Assembly: GCF_000022905.1 (NCBI RefSeq)
Contig: NC_012590.1
Coordinates: forward strand, 2,726,190-2,790,189
Reading direction: 5' to 3'
Length of the DNA stretch: 64,000 bases
Source: Corynebacterium aurimucosum ATCC 700975
GTDB taxonomy: Bacteria; Actinomycetota; Actinomycetes; Mycobacteriales; Mycobacteriaceae
Shown: positions 6,801 through 15,593 of the stretch, piece after piece
Layout of the letters: every line of letters starts with the position of its first letter
Position numbering within the stretch: the stretch's first letter is position 1
Translations under genes and position numbers: made by a program
Notes under the pieces: model-generated
Told to the model about the DNA's origin: nothing
Databases searched by the model: none
What the model saw: only the letters and a program-made list of their open reading frames with translations

Positions 6801-8210
6801 TTAGCCGTTGATGATCTGCGGGTAGGCCAGGCCCTTGAGGCCCTCAGTGCCGAACTCCACGCCGTAGCCGGAGGACTTGATACCACCGAAAGGTACACGC
6901 GGATCCACGGCACCGTGGCTGTTAATCCACGTGGTGCCAGCCTCCAGCTGAGCTGCAACTTCCAGAGCGCGCTCGCGGTTGGAAGACCATACGGAAGAGC
7001 CCAAGCCCACATCCAGCTTATTGGCCTGCTCGATGGCCCAATCGAGGCCGGTGTACTTGATAATCGGCAGTGCAGGGCCGAACTGCTCCTCCACGACCAG
7101 CGCGTTATCCGGGTCGATGTCCGCCACCAGGGTGGTGGGGTAGAAGTAGCCCGGCGCGTCGTAGTCCGGGTCGCCGCCCAGCAGCACGCGGGCGCCAGAA
7201 TCCTTGGCCGCGGTGACGAGCTTGTCCACGATGTCGAACTGCTGCTTATTCTGCAGCGGGCCGAGCACGTTTTCTTCCTCCAGGCCCACGCCCATCGGGG
7301 AGGCCTTGGCTACCTCGATGAGGGCTTCGCAGACGGCGTCGTACAGCGACTCCGGCACATACACGCGCTTCATCGCCGCGCAGGTCTGGCCGGTGTTGAT
7401 GAACGCGCCCCAGAAGAGGTCGCCGGCGATCTCCTTCGGGTCGGCGTCATCCAGCACAATGCCGGCATCGTTGCCGCCGAGCTCCAGCGTGAGGCGGGTA
7501 AGGTTGGCCGCGCTAGCCTCCACGATCTTCTTGCCGGTGGCGGTGGAACCGGTGAACATGATCTTATCGACGCCCTCGTGGGTGGTCAGCGCCGCGCCAA
7601 CCTCGCCGGCGCCGCTGACAACCTGGAGAACACCCTCCGGCAGCACGGAGTTCACGACCTTGAGCAGGCCCAGTACGGAGAGCGGGGTGTACTCGGAGGG
7701 CTTGACGACGACCGCGTTGCCCATACGCAGTGCCGGCGCAATCTGCCAGATGGTGATCATCATCGGCCAGTTCCACGGACCAATAGCACCGACGACGCCG
7801 AGCGGGCGGTAGTTGACGGTGGCGGTGATGTCATCATCGACAGCGGTGTAGTTGGGGTGCTCGAAGGAGGCGGTAGCATTCAGCCAGCCGGAGCACGCAC
7901 CGACCTCGAAACGGGCGTTTGGCCCGTTGAGCGGCTTACCCTGCTCACGGGAGAGAAGCTCCACGAGTGCCTCCGCATTAGCGTCGATGGCGGCGGCCGC
8001 CTTGGTGAGCAGCGCGCAACGTTCTTCGTCGCTAAGCTTGGCAAAGTCCTTCTGCGCAGCGCGTGCGGTCTCAACTGCAGCGTTAAGGTCCTCAACGGTG
8101 TTCTCTGGCGCGCGGCCAACAACCTCACCGGTGGCGGGGTTGAGGATGTCGCGTCCGTTCTCGTCCGTGATGGCGTTAAGTAGATCAGCGTAGGTAGCGA
8201 ACTGAGTCAT
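6801..8210 (-). CDS. NAD(P)-dependent aldehyde dehydrogenase
   Basis: This aldehyde dehydrogenase has 469 residues with all catalytic features: GPWNWP (Asn146), FTGSTATGKKI cofactor loop, LELGGND (Glu243) and GQTCAAM (Cys277). It oxidises an aldehyde to its acid. The ATG at 8210 is chosen because AAGGAG lies 7 bases upstream; the longer frame to 8249 lacks support. It is divergent from an AraC-family activator and, beyond that, close to a flavin amine oxidase and an amine/amino-acid permease. The likely substrate is therefore the aldehyde made by that oxidase, such as 4-aminobutanal or a hydroxyphenylacetaldehyde. Exact substrate unknown. Confidence 0.85.
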   Translation of the reverse strand: MTQFATYADLLNAITDENGRDILNPATGEVVGRAPENTVEDLNAAVETARAAQKDFAKLSDEERCALLTKAAAAIDANAEALVELLSREQGKPLNGPNARFEVGACSGWLNATASFEHPNYTAVDDDITATVNYRPLGVVGAIGPWNWPMMITIWQIAPALRMGNAVVVKPSEYTPLSVLGLLKVVNSVLPEGVLQVVSGAGEVGAALTTHEGVDKIMFTGSTATGKKIVEASAANLTRLTLELGGNDAGIVLDDADPKEIAGDLFWGAFINTGQTCAAMKRVYVPESLYDAVCEALIEVAKASPMGVGLEEENVLGPLQNKQQFDIVDKLVTAAKDSGARVLLGGDPDYDAPGYFYPTTLVADIDPDNALVVEEQFGPALPIIKYTGLDWAIEQANKLDVGLGSSVWSSNRERALEVAAQLEAGTTWINSHGAVDPRVPFGGIKSSGYGVEFGTEGLKGLAYPQIING

Positions 8211-8349
8211 GAGATCTCCTTGTGAAGAAGTCGTGGGCCCCGCGAACAAAGCCCAAAGAAACTTTTGCCCACGATGTTACCTGCACCACATCTACAGGAT
8301 TGACTCTGAGTGCACACAATTTGTCCAAAAATGTGCCAGCTCTCACGAT

Positions 8350-9282
8350 ATGATTCCAGTTATGTCTGCTTCCGCCGTTGAACAATTCGATATCGCGTCA
8401 TGGCGCACCGCGTCATCCGAGTCTTTTGGCCAACTCGACGTGGACGCTGAGGACCCCTCTTCCTTTCACGCAACGCTGCGCTCAACGAAGGTGGGGGATA
8501 TTTCCCTCTTCGATATGTGCACCTCCCCGCACACCGTGAATCGCTCCAAGATAGCCACTGATGAGACACCATTTTGTAAGCTCAGCCTACAAATCACCGG
8601 ATCCTCAACCATGAGCCAAGACGGGCGGACCTGTGAACTGCGTCCAGGGGACCTTGCTCTGTATGTGACCCAGCGGCCCTACACCCTGCACTATCCGGAG
8701 GAGCAAAACACACTCATTGTGCATTTCCCGCAGAGCTTCCTCGATATTTCACCCGCGCAGATCCAACGCCTCACGGCGAACCCTATCTCACGCTCGCACG
8801 GCCTAGGCGCGGTGGCGGTTCCCCTCTTTGAGCAGCTGGCCGAGAACTTGGACCTATTGAAGGGCCCGCACGCCACGGCCTTGGTCCGCTCCGCGCTCAC
8901 CATGCTGGTGTCAGTCCTGGCTTCGGATGTGGCCGACGAACCCTCTGCGGGTACGCTCCTGTTTAACCAGGCCACCGCCTACATCGAACAGCACTTGGGC
9001 GACTCGGACCTAGGCCCCAGCACCATCGCCCAGGCACTCTTCGTATCGGTACGCCACCTCCACGCCAAGTTCTCCGAGCAAGGCCTTTCCGTAGGCAGCT
9101 ACATCAGAACGAGGCGCCTCGAGCACATCCGCCGCGAGCTCGTGGACCCGCGGCACTCCGAGGAATCAATCAGCCACATCAGCGCCCGCTATGGTCTGCA
9201 CGATCCCTCGCACCTCTCACGCATCTTCAAGGCGGAGTTCCACAAGCCGCCGAGTGCGTACCGAGCGGCGGCCAGCGACTAA
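8350..9282 (+). CDS. AraC-family transcriptional regulator
   Basis: The N-terminal half (FGQLDVDAEDPSSFHATLRSTKVGDISLFDMCTSPHTVNRS) has the pattern of the AraC-binding-like sensing domain. The last ~100 residues hold the two helix-turn-helix motifs of AraC regulators (STIAQALFVSVRHLHAKFSEQGLSVGSYIRTRRLEHIRREL and ISHISARYGLHDPSHLSRIFKAEFHKPPSAYR). Starts at 8350 (MIPV) or 8362 (MSAS) are both possible; neither has a clear ribosome site. It is divergent from the aldehyde dehydrogenase and convergent with the amine oxidase (4-base overlap), so it probably activates these genes in response to the amine or aldehyde. Confidence 0.85.
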   Translation: MIPVMSASAVEQFDIASWRTASSESFGQLDVDAEDPSSFHATLRSTKVGDISLFDMCTSPHTVNRSKIATDETPFCKLSLQITGSSTMSQDGRTCELRPGDLALYVTQRPYTLHYPEEQNTLIVHFPQSFLDISPAQIQRLTANPISRSHGLGAVAVPLFEQLAENLDLLKGPHATALVRSALTMLVSVLASDVADEPSAGTLLFNQATAYIEQHLGDSDLGPSTIAQALFVSVRHLHAKFSEQGLSVGSYIRTRRLEHIRRELVDPRHSEESISHISARYGLHDPSHLSRIFKAEFHKPPSAYRAAASD

Positions 9283-10610
9283 CCACGCAGCTTATTGATG
9301 ACCTCGCGTGCGGTGGAGATTCCGGTTTCGATGGCTCCATCAACAACCACTCCACGCCAACCGGAAGCCCAATCGGCTCCTGCGAAGTGTAACGAGGAAG
9401 TGGAAGTGCGGAAGTGGTGCCACCCCTCCGTGAACTGGCCTCGCCGCAGTGTGGCCCAGGCCTGGCCGGAGTACTCGTCGGCTACCCAGTCATGACCGGT
9501 GACACCAACAACCTCAAGATCTGGGCGCCACTGGTCAACGACCTTTTGGGCATCCTCAATGCTTTCCAGATCAATCTTCTCGTGATCGGAGCCGAAGGCG
9601 ACACAAATGGTCGTGTCGTCATCTTCGAAGTACTCCGAACGCAGCACAGACACAACGGCCGGCTGAGGCGCGTAGCCGAAAATATTGTGGTGCCCCTTGA
9701 TCTTGATCCACGCCTTGAAACCAGTTGAGTTCCACTTCTGCTCGACAGTCTTCTGCGCGCCCTCGGGCAGCCCTGGCGTAAACGTAATGTTCCCCAACGC
9801 ACCGACCGGAACCGTGACAATCACTGCGTCTGCCGTTTCGGAAGTACCGTCCGCATATGTAACGGTGGCTGAATCCTCTCCATGCTCAATCGCAGTCACC
9901 ACAGTGTTCAAACGGATTTCTCCGGTCAGATCCTTTGCAATGTTGCCGTAGATACCCCGCATGCCATTGACGAGTTTGTATCGCAGTGTTTGCTCATCCA
10001 CCAAGGAAAGACGGTGATCGCACAAGGCTGCCCACTGCTTGGCCATCAAAGAGGAGCCCTGTTCTGGGTACCCGATGTACCCGGCCGACCAATACGCATT
10101 GCAGAGGTCCTTTTCTTCCTGGGTAAAGTCACCGTCCTCCAACGCATCGAGAACTCCAGCCTGGTCTGCAGCTAGGAAAGCATCCTTTAACTCTTGGGAT
10201 GCACCGAATTTTTCATCCAGCACAAGCAGCGGCTTGTGCGGCTCTGGGAAGAATTCGCGAGAATTTTCGAAGATCTTCTCCATCGGCCGCGCCAGTTTGG
10301 CATCCATTTCTGCCTCCGTGCCAGACTTCAACTCTCCGCCGGCATACCAGTAGGCGGTATCTACAACGGGCGAAGCGATAATATCCTGGCCATAACGAGT
10401 GATTTCGGACCAGACATGCGGCTGATGCCAGTGCACCCAGGTTGCGCCAATCTCCAACGGACGTCCGAGCCTGTCATCCGTCCATGCACGGCCACCGATG
10501 CGGTCGCGTGCTTCCACGATGTGATAGTCAATTCCTGCGATTTGCAACTCGCGCGCTGCCGTTAGACCTGCGAATCCTGCACCAACGACGATTACATTCT
10601 TCTTTTCCAT
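9279..10610 (-). CDS. Flavin-containing amine oxidase
   Basis: This FAD-dependent amine oxidase of 443 residues starts with the Rossmann motif VIVVGAGFAGLTAAREL, then VEARDRIGGRAWTDD, and ends with LHFAGADWASGWRGVVVDGAIETG, the C-terminal FAD-binding block. Such enzymes oxidise a primary amine to an aldehyde, ammonia and hydrogen peroxide. The family includes bacterial putrescine oxidase and monoamine oxidases. The cysteine that anchors FAD in mammalian MAO is not at the matching site, so flavin should be non-covalent. The ATG at 10610 (MEKKNVIVVG) is preferred to 10625. It lies 18 bases after the permease gene in the same operon. Putrescine, tyramine or dopamine are plausible substrates. Confidence 0.85.
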   Translation of the reverse strand: MEKKNVIVVGAGFAGLTAARELQIAGIDYHIVEARDRIGGRAWTDDRLGRPLEIGATWVHWHQPHVWSEITRYGQDIIASPVVDTAYWYAGGELKSGTEAEMDAKLARPMEKIFENSREFFPEPHKPLLVLDEKFGASQELKDAFLAADQAGVLDALEDGDFTQEEKDLCNAYWSAGYIGYPEQGSSLMAKQWAALCDHRLSLVDEQTLRYKLVNGMRGIYGNIAKDLTGEIRLNTVVTAIEHGEDSATVTYADGTSETADAVIVTVPVGALGNITFTPGLPEGAQKTVEQKWNSTGFKAWIKIKGHHNIFGYAPQPAVVSVLRSEYFEDDDTTICVAFGSDHEKIDLESIEDAQKVVDQWRPDLEVVGVTGHDWVADEYSGQAWATLRRGQFTEGWHHFRTSTSSLHFAGADWASGWRGVVVDGAIETGISTAREVINKLRG

Positions 10611-10628
10611 GATTGCCTTCCTCAAGTT

Positions 10629-12140
10629 TTAGATTTGATCAAGATTGTCTTGAAGACCTGCGTAGATATGCGGCTTCTTATGTTTCAAGTATTCGCCCCA
10701 GACAAGGCCAAGGATTCCGGATACGATGATGATTCCCGGCATTACCCACACGAGGGCATCCGGGCCGGTGTCGCCAATCATGAGCGGGAAATTCATCAGC
10801 ACCAGTACGAAGACAGCTGAGAGTCCGCAAGCTGACACAAGCGGTGCAATGATGCGAGTGAATAGGTTGTAGCCTTTTTCTTGCTTGTTGAGCCATACCA
10901 TGATGGACACACTCACCACTGCGAGCAGGAAGACCAGGCCAAATGCCGCCGCGTTAGTAAGCCACGTAAAGAGAGTAAGAACTGGGAACAGCTCGCCCAT
11001 TTCACTCCCATTTCCAGCCACTGCGAAGCCAGCCACGACAACGACTGCAAGTGTTGTCTGGGTAAGAGACCCAGCTATAGGCGCGCCTTTAGCAGATGAT
11101 GTCGCGAACTTCTTAGGAAGAACGCGTGAGCGCCCGAGGGAGAAAAAGTATCGCGCTGCGGCGTTATGGAACGCCACGAGAGCAGCAATAAGCGAGGTTA
11201 CAAACAAGCAGTTCGCTACGTTGGAAGCAAACACTGAATAGTCGCCCAACCACACGAAGACTAGGTCGGGACCAAACTCAGTTGCCTTGTCGATGACGAC
11301 GGAGGGCCCCACTCCCTGAGCGAATGCCCATGCCGAAAAGGCGTAGAAAAGGGCAATAGTTCCAACAGCGATATACGTGGCCTTCGGAACCGTCCGCTCC
11401 GGATTTCGTGCTTCTTCCGAGTAGATCGCACCAGACTCAAAGCCCATGAAGGCCGCGATTCCGAAAGCGAGAAGCACGCCAATGCCGTCAGTGAAGAACT
11501 GGTCTGGACGCATCGTCTCCGCGGTGATTCCCTCGGGAGCAACGCCTAGCGACAACAAAGAAACACCGGCAACGACGAGGAATTCAAGCGCTACCAAAAC
11601 TCCCAAGACCTTGGCCGAGAAGTCGACGTTGCTGACTCCCATGACTGCTACCAAAAGCCAGCCAACCAAGGCCGCCATCCACCACGAAATGCTCGTGCCG
11701 AACCAACCATTGATCAGATTGGCGAGGGAGAAACCGAAGATACCGTACAGACCAACCTGCATCATGTTATAAGAAACCAGCGCTAGAATCGCCGCTGCGA
11801 TTCCTTGACGGTTGCCCAGCCCCTCAGACACATAGGCGTAGAAGGCTCCTGAGTTCTGAATCTTCGAACTCATAATTCCGTACCCGACTGCAAAGAACAC
11901 GAGGATGATCCCAAGCGCTAAGTAGCTCCAAGGGACCCCCAACAATCCAGATACCGCAAAGTTGGTCGGTACTCCTCCCGCGAGCACAGTAAGGGGGGCG
12001 GAAGCCGCAATAATCATAAAGACTAGCGACGTTGTCCCTAGGCGCCCGGCGCCCAGGCCACCCTCTTGGTCGTTGGGAGCCCGGTGCCCGGGCTGTACGT
12101 TTCGAGCGGGTAGCACTGGTGACTGCGTCGATGTGTCCAC
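10629..12140 (-). CDS. APC-superfamily amino acid/amine permease
   Basis: The protein has 503 residues with about 12 hydrophobic helices, beginning after a ~35-residue hydrophilic N-terminus (GRLGTTSLVFMIIAASAPLTVLAGGVPTNFA). The GxxxxxGFESGAIYSEEARNPERTVPKATY stretch in helices 6-7 is typical of APC transporters. It should import the amine or amino acid that the downstream amine oxidase uses. It is first in a two-gene operon; a 10-bp inverted repeat pair lies just upstream (12153-12219). Confidence 0.85.
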   Translation of the reverse strand: MDTSTQSPVLPARNVQPGHRAPNDQEGGLGAGRLGTTSLVFMIIAASAPLTVLAGGVPTNFAVSGLLGVPWSYLALGIILVFFAVGYGIMSSKIQNSGAFYAYVSEGLGNRQGIAAAILALVSYNMMQVGLYGIFGFSLANLINGWFGTSISWWMAALVGWLLVAVMGVSNVDFSAKVLGVLVALEFLVVAGVSLLSLGVAPEGITAETMRPDQFFTDGIGVLLAFGIAAFMGFESGAIYSEEARNPERTVPKATYIAVGTIALFYAFSAWAFAQGVGPSVVIDKATEFGPDLVFVWLGDYSVFASNVANCLFVTSLIAALVAFHNAAARYFFSLGRSRVLPKKFATSSAKGAPIAGSLTQTTLAVVVVAGFAVAGNGSEMGELFPVLTLFTWLTNAAAFGLVFLLAVVSVSIMVWLNKQEKGYNLFTRIIAPLVSACGLSAVFVLVLMNFPLMIGDTGPDALVWVMPGIIIVSGILGLVWGEYLKHKKPHIYAGLQDNLDQI

Positions 12141-12152
12141 TCCAACTCCTCC

Positions 12153-12219
12153 TTACTAACTATGTCGGCCCGATGATGCCTTGGAGCGAGCCCAACGCAT
12201 CTCGGTGTGTAGTTAGTAA
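12153..12219 (-). promoter_or_regulatory. Perfect inverted repeat pair upstream of the permease/amine oxidase operon
   Basis: TTACTAACTA (12153-12162) and TAGTTAGTAA (12210-12219) are perfect 10-bp inverted copies about 47 bp apart, in the promoter region of the permease gene. Two half-sites this far apart suggest a looping or tandem-dimer regulator, possibly the nearby AraC-family protein. Binding is inferred only. Confidence 0.45.
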
Positions 12220-12317
12220 TTGTGTCCCGTCGCACAGAAGTATTGTTGTTTGTGCGTGATCACGATTTGTCTATGAGTGCTGTCACACCACATCGGCGCA
12301 AATACTATGCACAAAAG

Positions 12318-12357
12318 ATAATGCTGGCACCTCTCACAAAGGAGATGCCAGCATTAT
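12318..12357 (-). terminator. Terminator of the homoprotocatechuate operon
   Basis: A 12-bp perfect stem (ATAATGCTGGCA at 12318-12329 with TGCCAGCATTAT at 12346-12357) has extra pairing inside. On the minus strand it is followed by CTTTTGT. It lies just past the stop codon of the succinate-semialdehyde dehydrogenase gene. Confidence 0.85.
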
Positions 12358-12380
12358 TATCAGCGTATTTAATGCACTAT

Positions 12381-13868
12381 TTATGCATTCGCGTACGGGT
12401 CGCGCATAGCGATGTACTGCAGCGAAGTGTACTCGTCCAAGCCCTCAGCGCCGCCCTCGCGGCCCATGCCGGACTGCTTCACGCCACCGAATGGGGCAGC
12501 GGCGTTGGAGATGACGCCAGCATTGAAGCCCATGAGGCCGAATTCAAGGCCGTCACCGATACGCCACATGCGGTCGGAGTCCTCGGTGAACACGTAGGAG
12601 GCCAGGCCGTACTCGGTGTCATTAGCAATCTCAATCGCTTCCTTCTCATCGGAGAAGGTCAGGATCGGAGCGATCGGGCCGAAGATCTCCTCCTGTGCTA
12701 CGCGGGCATCACGAGGAACGTTCGTCAGAACAGTGGGGGAGTAGAAGTAACCCTTGCCCTCACCCGGCTTGCCACCGACGATAGCCTTGGCGCCCTTGGC
12801 CACGGCATCGTCGACAAGCGCGGTGATGTTGTCCAGCGCCTTCTGCTCCACGAGCGGACCACAGGTGACGCCCTCGTCGAGGCCGTTGCCGACCTTGAGC
12901 TCACCGATGCGCTTGGCGAACTTCTCCGCGAACTCATCAGCGATGGACTCGTGAACGATGAAGCGGTTGGCAGCGGTGCAGGCCTCACCGATATTGCGCA
13001 TCTTGGCGCCCATTGCGCCCTCGACGGCCTGGTCAATGTCGGCGTCCTCAAAGACGATGAACGGAGCGTTGCCGCCCAGCTCCATCGAAGTGCGCAGGAC
13101 GTTGTCGGCAGCGGCCTTGAGCAGAGTCTTGCCCACCGGAGTAGAGCCGGTGAAGGACACCTTGCGCAGGCGGGAATCCGCCATGATCGGCTCAGAGATG
13201 GCAGAGGCCGACTTACCGGACACCACGTTGACCACGCCTGCCGGAACGCCGGCATCGATCATGGTCTGTGCGAAGTACTGGGTGGTCAGCGGCGTCAGCT
13301 TGGCCGGCTTCACCACCATGGTGCAACCAGCGGCGATGGCCGGGGCAATCTTACGAGTAGCCATAGCCAGCGGGAAGTTCCACGGGGTAATGAGCAAGCA
13401 CGGGCCCACCGGCTTGCGGCGGGTCACCATGCGCAGGGTGCCTTCCGGCGCCGGCAGAGTGCGGCCGTAGTCACGAACGGCTTCCTCGCTGAACCAGCGA
13501 AGGTACTCAGCGCCATAAGTAACCTCACCATAGGACTCCGCCAGCGGCTTGCCCATCTCCAGGGTCATCAGCGCAGCGAACTCGTCCTTGCGCTCCTGCA
13601 CCAGGTCAAAAGCACGGCGCAGCAGGTTTGAGCGCTCGCGGGTGGACGTGCGTGCCCACTCATCCTGCACGGCGCAGGCGGCGTCCAAAGCCTTCTTCGC
13701 ATCCTCAGAAGTAGCGGAGGCAAGGGTGGCGATGACCTCACCGGTCGCCGGGTTTTCCACGTCGAAAGTGGAGCCATCGGAGGCTTCTACCCACTCACCA
13801 TTAATCAGCAAGCCGGTCGGAACCTTGGCCAGCAGCTCGTCAATATTGACCTTGTTGTTTTCACTCAT
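12381..13868 (-). CDS. gabD: Succinate-semialdehyde dehydrogenase
   Basis: This 495-residue aldehyde dehydrogenase has TPWNFPLAM, FTGSTPVGK, MELGGNAPF (Glu263) and GEACTAANR (Cys297), the last typical of GabD-type succinate-semialdehyde dehydrogenases. It oxidises succinate semialdehyde to succinate for the TCA cycle. It is the last gene of the operon, 9 bases after hpaI, whose aldolase product is succinate semialdehyde; this context supports the substrate. The same enzyme could also serve 4-aminobutyrate made from putrescine. Confidence 0.88.
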   Translation of the reverse strand: MSENNKVNIDELLAKVPTGLLINGEWVEASDGSTFDVENPATGEVIATLASATSEDAKKALDAACAVQDEWARTSTRERSNLLRRAFDLVQERKDEFAALMTLEMGKPLAESYGEVTYGAEYLRWFSEEAVRDYGRTLPAPEGTLRMVTRRKPVGPCLLITPWNFPLAMATRKIAPAIAAGCTMVVKPAKLTPLTTQYFAQTMIDAGVPAGVVNVVSGKSASAISEPIMADSRLRKVSFTGSTPVGKTLLKAAADNVLRTSMELGGNAPFIVFEDADIDQAVEGAMGAKMRNIGEACTAANRFIVHESIADEFAEKFAKRIGELKVGNGLDEGVTCGPLVEQKALDNITALVDDAVAKGAKAIVGGKPGEGKGYFYSPTVLTNVPRDARVAQEEIFGPIAPILTFSDEKEAIEIANDTEYGLASYVFTEDSDRMWRIGDGLEFGLMGFNAGVISNAAAPFGGVKQSGMGREGGAEGLDEYTSLQYIAMRDPYANA

Positions 13869-13877
13869 GGTTCTTTT

Positions 13878-14663
13878 TTACCCTCCCAAATGGAATTTGT
13901 CTGCCAGTTGGCGTGCCGCACCCGAAAGAAGTTGAACATCCGCCCCAACCAGGGCAAATGATGCACCAGAAGCCATGTATTTCTGAGCCTGTTCAAGATT
14001 GAAGGCGTTGACGCCTACCTTCTTTCCGGAAGCACGAACTGCTTCAAATGTGTGATTGACCGCCTCGAGCACATCCGGATGGGTCTGCTGGCCCAACAGC
14101 CCCATCGAGGCCGCCAGGTCCGAGGGGCCGACGAAGATGTTGTCCACGCCTTCAACAGCCACGATCTCTTCCACATTCTCCACCGCCGTCGCAGATTCGA
14201 TCTGCACCGTGAGGCTCACCGTGTCTGACGCGTTGGCGAGGTAGTTCTCCACGCCGTTCCAGCGCGAGGAGCGGGCCAGCGCCGAGCCGACGCCGCGCAC
14301 ACCGCGGGGAGGGTAGTGCATAGCCGCTACGGCTGCTTCCGCTTCCTCGGCGGTATCAATCATGGGCACCATCAAGTTTTGTACACCCAGGTCAAGGTAC
14401 TGCTTGATCAGCGCCGTGTTGTTCACGGGCACGCGAACCACGCGCGTGAGACCGTAGGCATCGGTGGCGCGAAGCAAGGAAAGAATGGTCTCCAGGCCAT
14501 AGGGCGAATGCTCACCGTCGATAAGCGTCCAGCCAAAACCCGCAGAGGCAATGATCTCAGCCGCAGCCTCCGAACCGGAGCAGATCCATGCGCCAACGAG
14601 CGGTTGCTCGGCCTTTTCTAGGACGTCCGCAAAGGTTGGCGGCAACTTTACTGGAATCGGCAT
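13878..14663 (-). CDS. hpaI: 4-hydroxy-2-oxoheptane-1,7-dioate aldolase
   Basis: This class-II metal-dependent aldolase of the HpcH/HpaI family has 261 residues. WTLIDGEHSPYG, RVPVNNTALIKQYLDLGVQNLMVPMIDTAEEA and QIESATAVENVEEIVAVEGVDNIFVGPSDLAASMG are the family signatures, with the metal-binding Glu and Asp in QIES and GPSDL. It splits 4-hydroxy-2-oxoheptanedioate into pyruvate and succinate semialdehyde. The ATG at 14663 (MPIPVKLPP) is preferred over the longer frame; it overlaps the end of hpaH by 16 bases. Confidence 0.9.
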   Translation of the reverse strand: MPIPVKLPPTFADVLEKAEQPLVGAWICSGSEAAAEIIASAGFGWTLIDGEHSPYGLETILSLLRATDAYGLTRVVRVPVNNTALIKQYLDLGVQNLMVPMIDTAEEAEAAVAAMHYPPRGVRGVGSALARSSRWNGVENYLANASDTVSLTVQIESATAVENVEEIVAVEGVDNIFVGPSDLAASMGLLGQQTHPDVLEAVNHTFEAVRASGKKVGVNAFNLEQAQKYMASGASFALVGADVQLLSGAARQLADKFHLGG

Positions 14664-15433
14664 GTGATGGACCCCAACTTTCCGTAGTCTGCGTGGACGG
14701 TATCGCCCGGTTCGACCCACATGGGTTTGGTGAAAGAACCGGCCAGGATGATGTCGCCGGCGGCCAGGCTATCGCCGTGCGCGTGAAGCTTATTGGCAAG
14801 CCATGCCACGCCCATTGCCGGGTGGTTCAACACCGCGGCTGCCACGCCAGTATCTTCGATGGACTCGTTGCGGTAGAGGAGCGCGGACACCCAGCGCAGA
14901 TCGACGTCTGCGGGGTCCACCGGGTTGCCGCCATAGACCATGGCACCGAGGGCTGCGTTATCCGAAATGGTGTCGACAATGGTGCGTCCCTCCATCTCGA
15001 TGCGGGAGGAGAGAATCTCCAGAGCAGGGACGACATACTCCGTCGCGCGCAGGACATCGAAAATACTGCAATTCGGGCCCTTCAGCTCTTCCTTGAGCAC
15101 GAAGGCCAGCTCGACCTCGATGCGGACATTGGAGAACTGCGCGTGCTCGATGGTGGAGCCGTTCTCATAGACCTGGTCTTCAAAGATGGCGCCGTAGTCC
15201 GGCTCGGTGATTCCCGTGGCCTCCTGCATGACCTTCGAGGTCAAGCCGATCTTGCGGCCGACGAGGCGGCGCCCATTTTCTTCACCGCGGCGTACCCACT
15301 CTCGCTGCACCGCGTAGGAATCCTCGATGCTCATCCCAGGGAAACGGGCGGTCAGCAGCGGGACCATGGTGCGATCTTTTTCGGCTTGCGCCAGTTCATC
15401 TGCGATAGCGATGTGCTGTTTCTCATCCAGCAT
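14648..15433 (-). CDS. hpaH: 2-oxohept-4-ene-1,7-dioate hydratase
   Basis: The protein has 261 residues and belongs to the 2-keto-4-pentenoate hydratase / FAH superfamily (VGRKIGLTSKVMQEATGITEPDYGAIFEDQVYENGS; VRIEVELAFVLKEELKG; GSFTKPMWVEPGDTVHADYGKLGSITCRF). The VEVELAF-type stretch carries the metal-binding glutamates. It adds water to 2-oxohept-4-ene-1,7-dioate before HpaI cleavage. A 160-base gap containing a palindrome and a parS site separates it from hpaD, so it may have its own promoter. Confidence 0.9.
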   Translation of the reverse strand: MLDEKQHIAIADELAQAEKDRTMVPLLTARFPGMSIEDSYAVQREWVRRGEENGRRLVGRKIGLTSKVMQEATGITEPDYGAIFEDQVYENGSTIEHAQFSNVRIEVELAFVLKEELKGPNCSIFDVLRATEYVVPALEILSSRIEMEGRTIVDTISDNAALGAMVYGGNPVDPADVDLRWVSALLYRNESIEDTGVAAAVLNHPAMGVAWLANKLHAHGDSLAAGDIILAGSFTKPMWVEPGDTVHADYGKLGSITCRFQ

Positions 15434-15479
15434 GTACTTCGCTCCTTAAGGTGTTGTAGAACGTATTTGTTCTGTTTAA

Positions 15480-15496
15480 CAGGTTTGTTAAACCTG
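15480..15496. promoter_or_regulatory. 17-bp palindrome upstream of hpaH
   Basis: CAGGTTTGTTAAACCTG has two perfect 7-bp arms around GTT. It sits in the only long gap inside the hpa operon, just before a parS site, 47 bases before the hpaH start. It could be an operator for an internal promoter or a small hairpin; the sequence does not tell which. Confidence 0.4.
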
Positions 15497-15498
15497 AA

Positions 15499-15514
15499 GG
15501 TTTCACGTGAAACG
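15499..15514. other. parS site (ParB-binding) 1
   Basis: GGTTTCACGTGAAACG matches the bacterial parS consensus TGTTTCACGTGAAACA at the central 14 bases (GTTTCACGTGAAAC). It lies in the hpaD-hpaH gap, about 48 kb from the DnaA boxes. Confidence 0.88.
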
Positions 15515-15593
15515 ACAACGCAGCCCCGCGATATGTGCGCTTGCTTCTCGACGCCACGGGGCCACGTTCATCAACTTGAGTACTTAGGTCGTT

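Noticed and set aside
6630..8183. 517-codon open frame antisense to the aldehyde dehydrogenase
   Set aside because: It is a mirror frame of a gene with intact catalytic motifs; high GC makes long antisense frames common.
12222..13631. 469-codon frame antisense to gabD
   Set aside because: Shadow of gabD, no domain, and it starts inside the terminator/promoter region.
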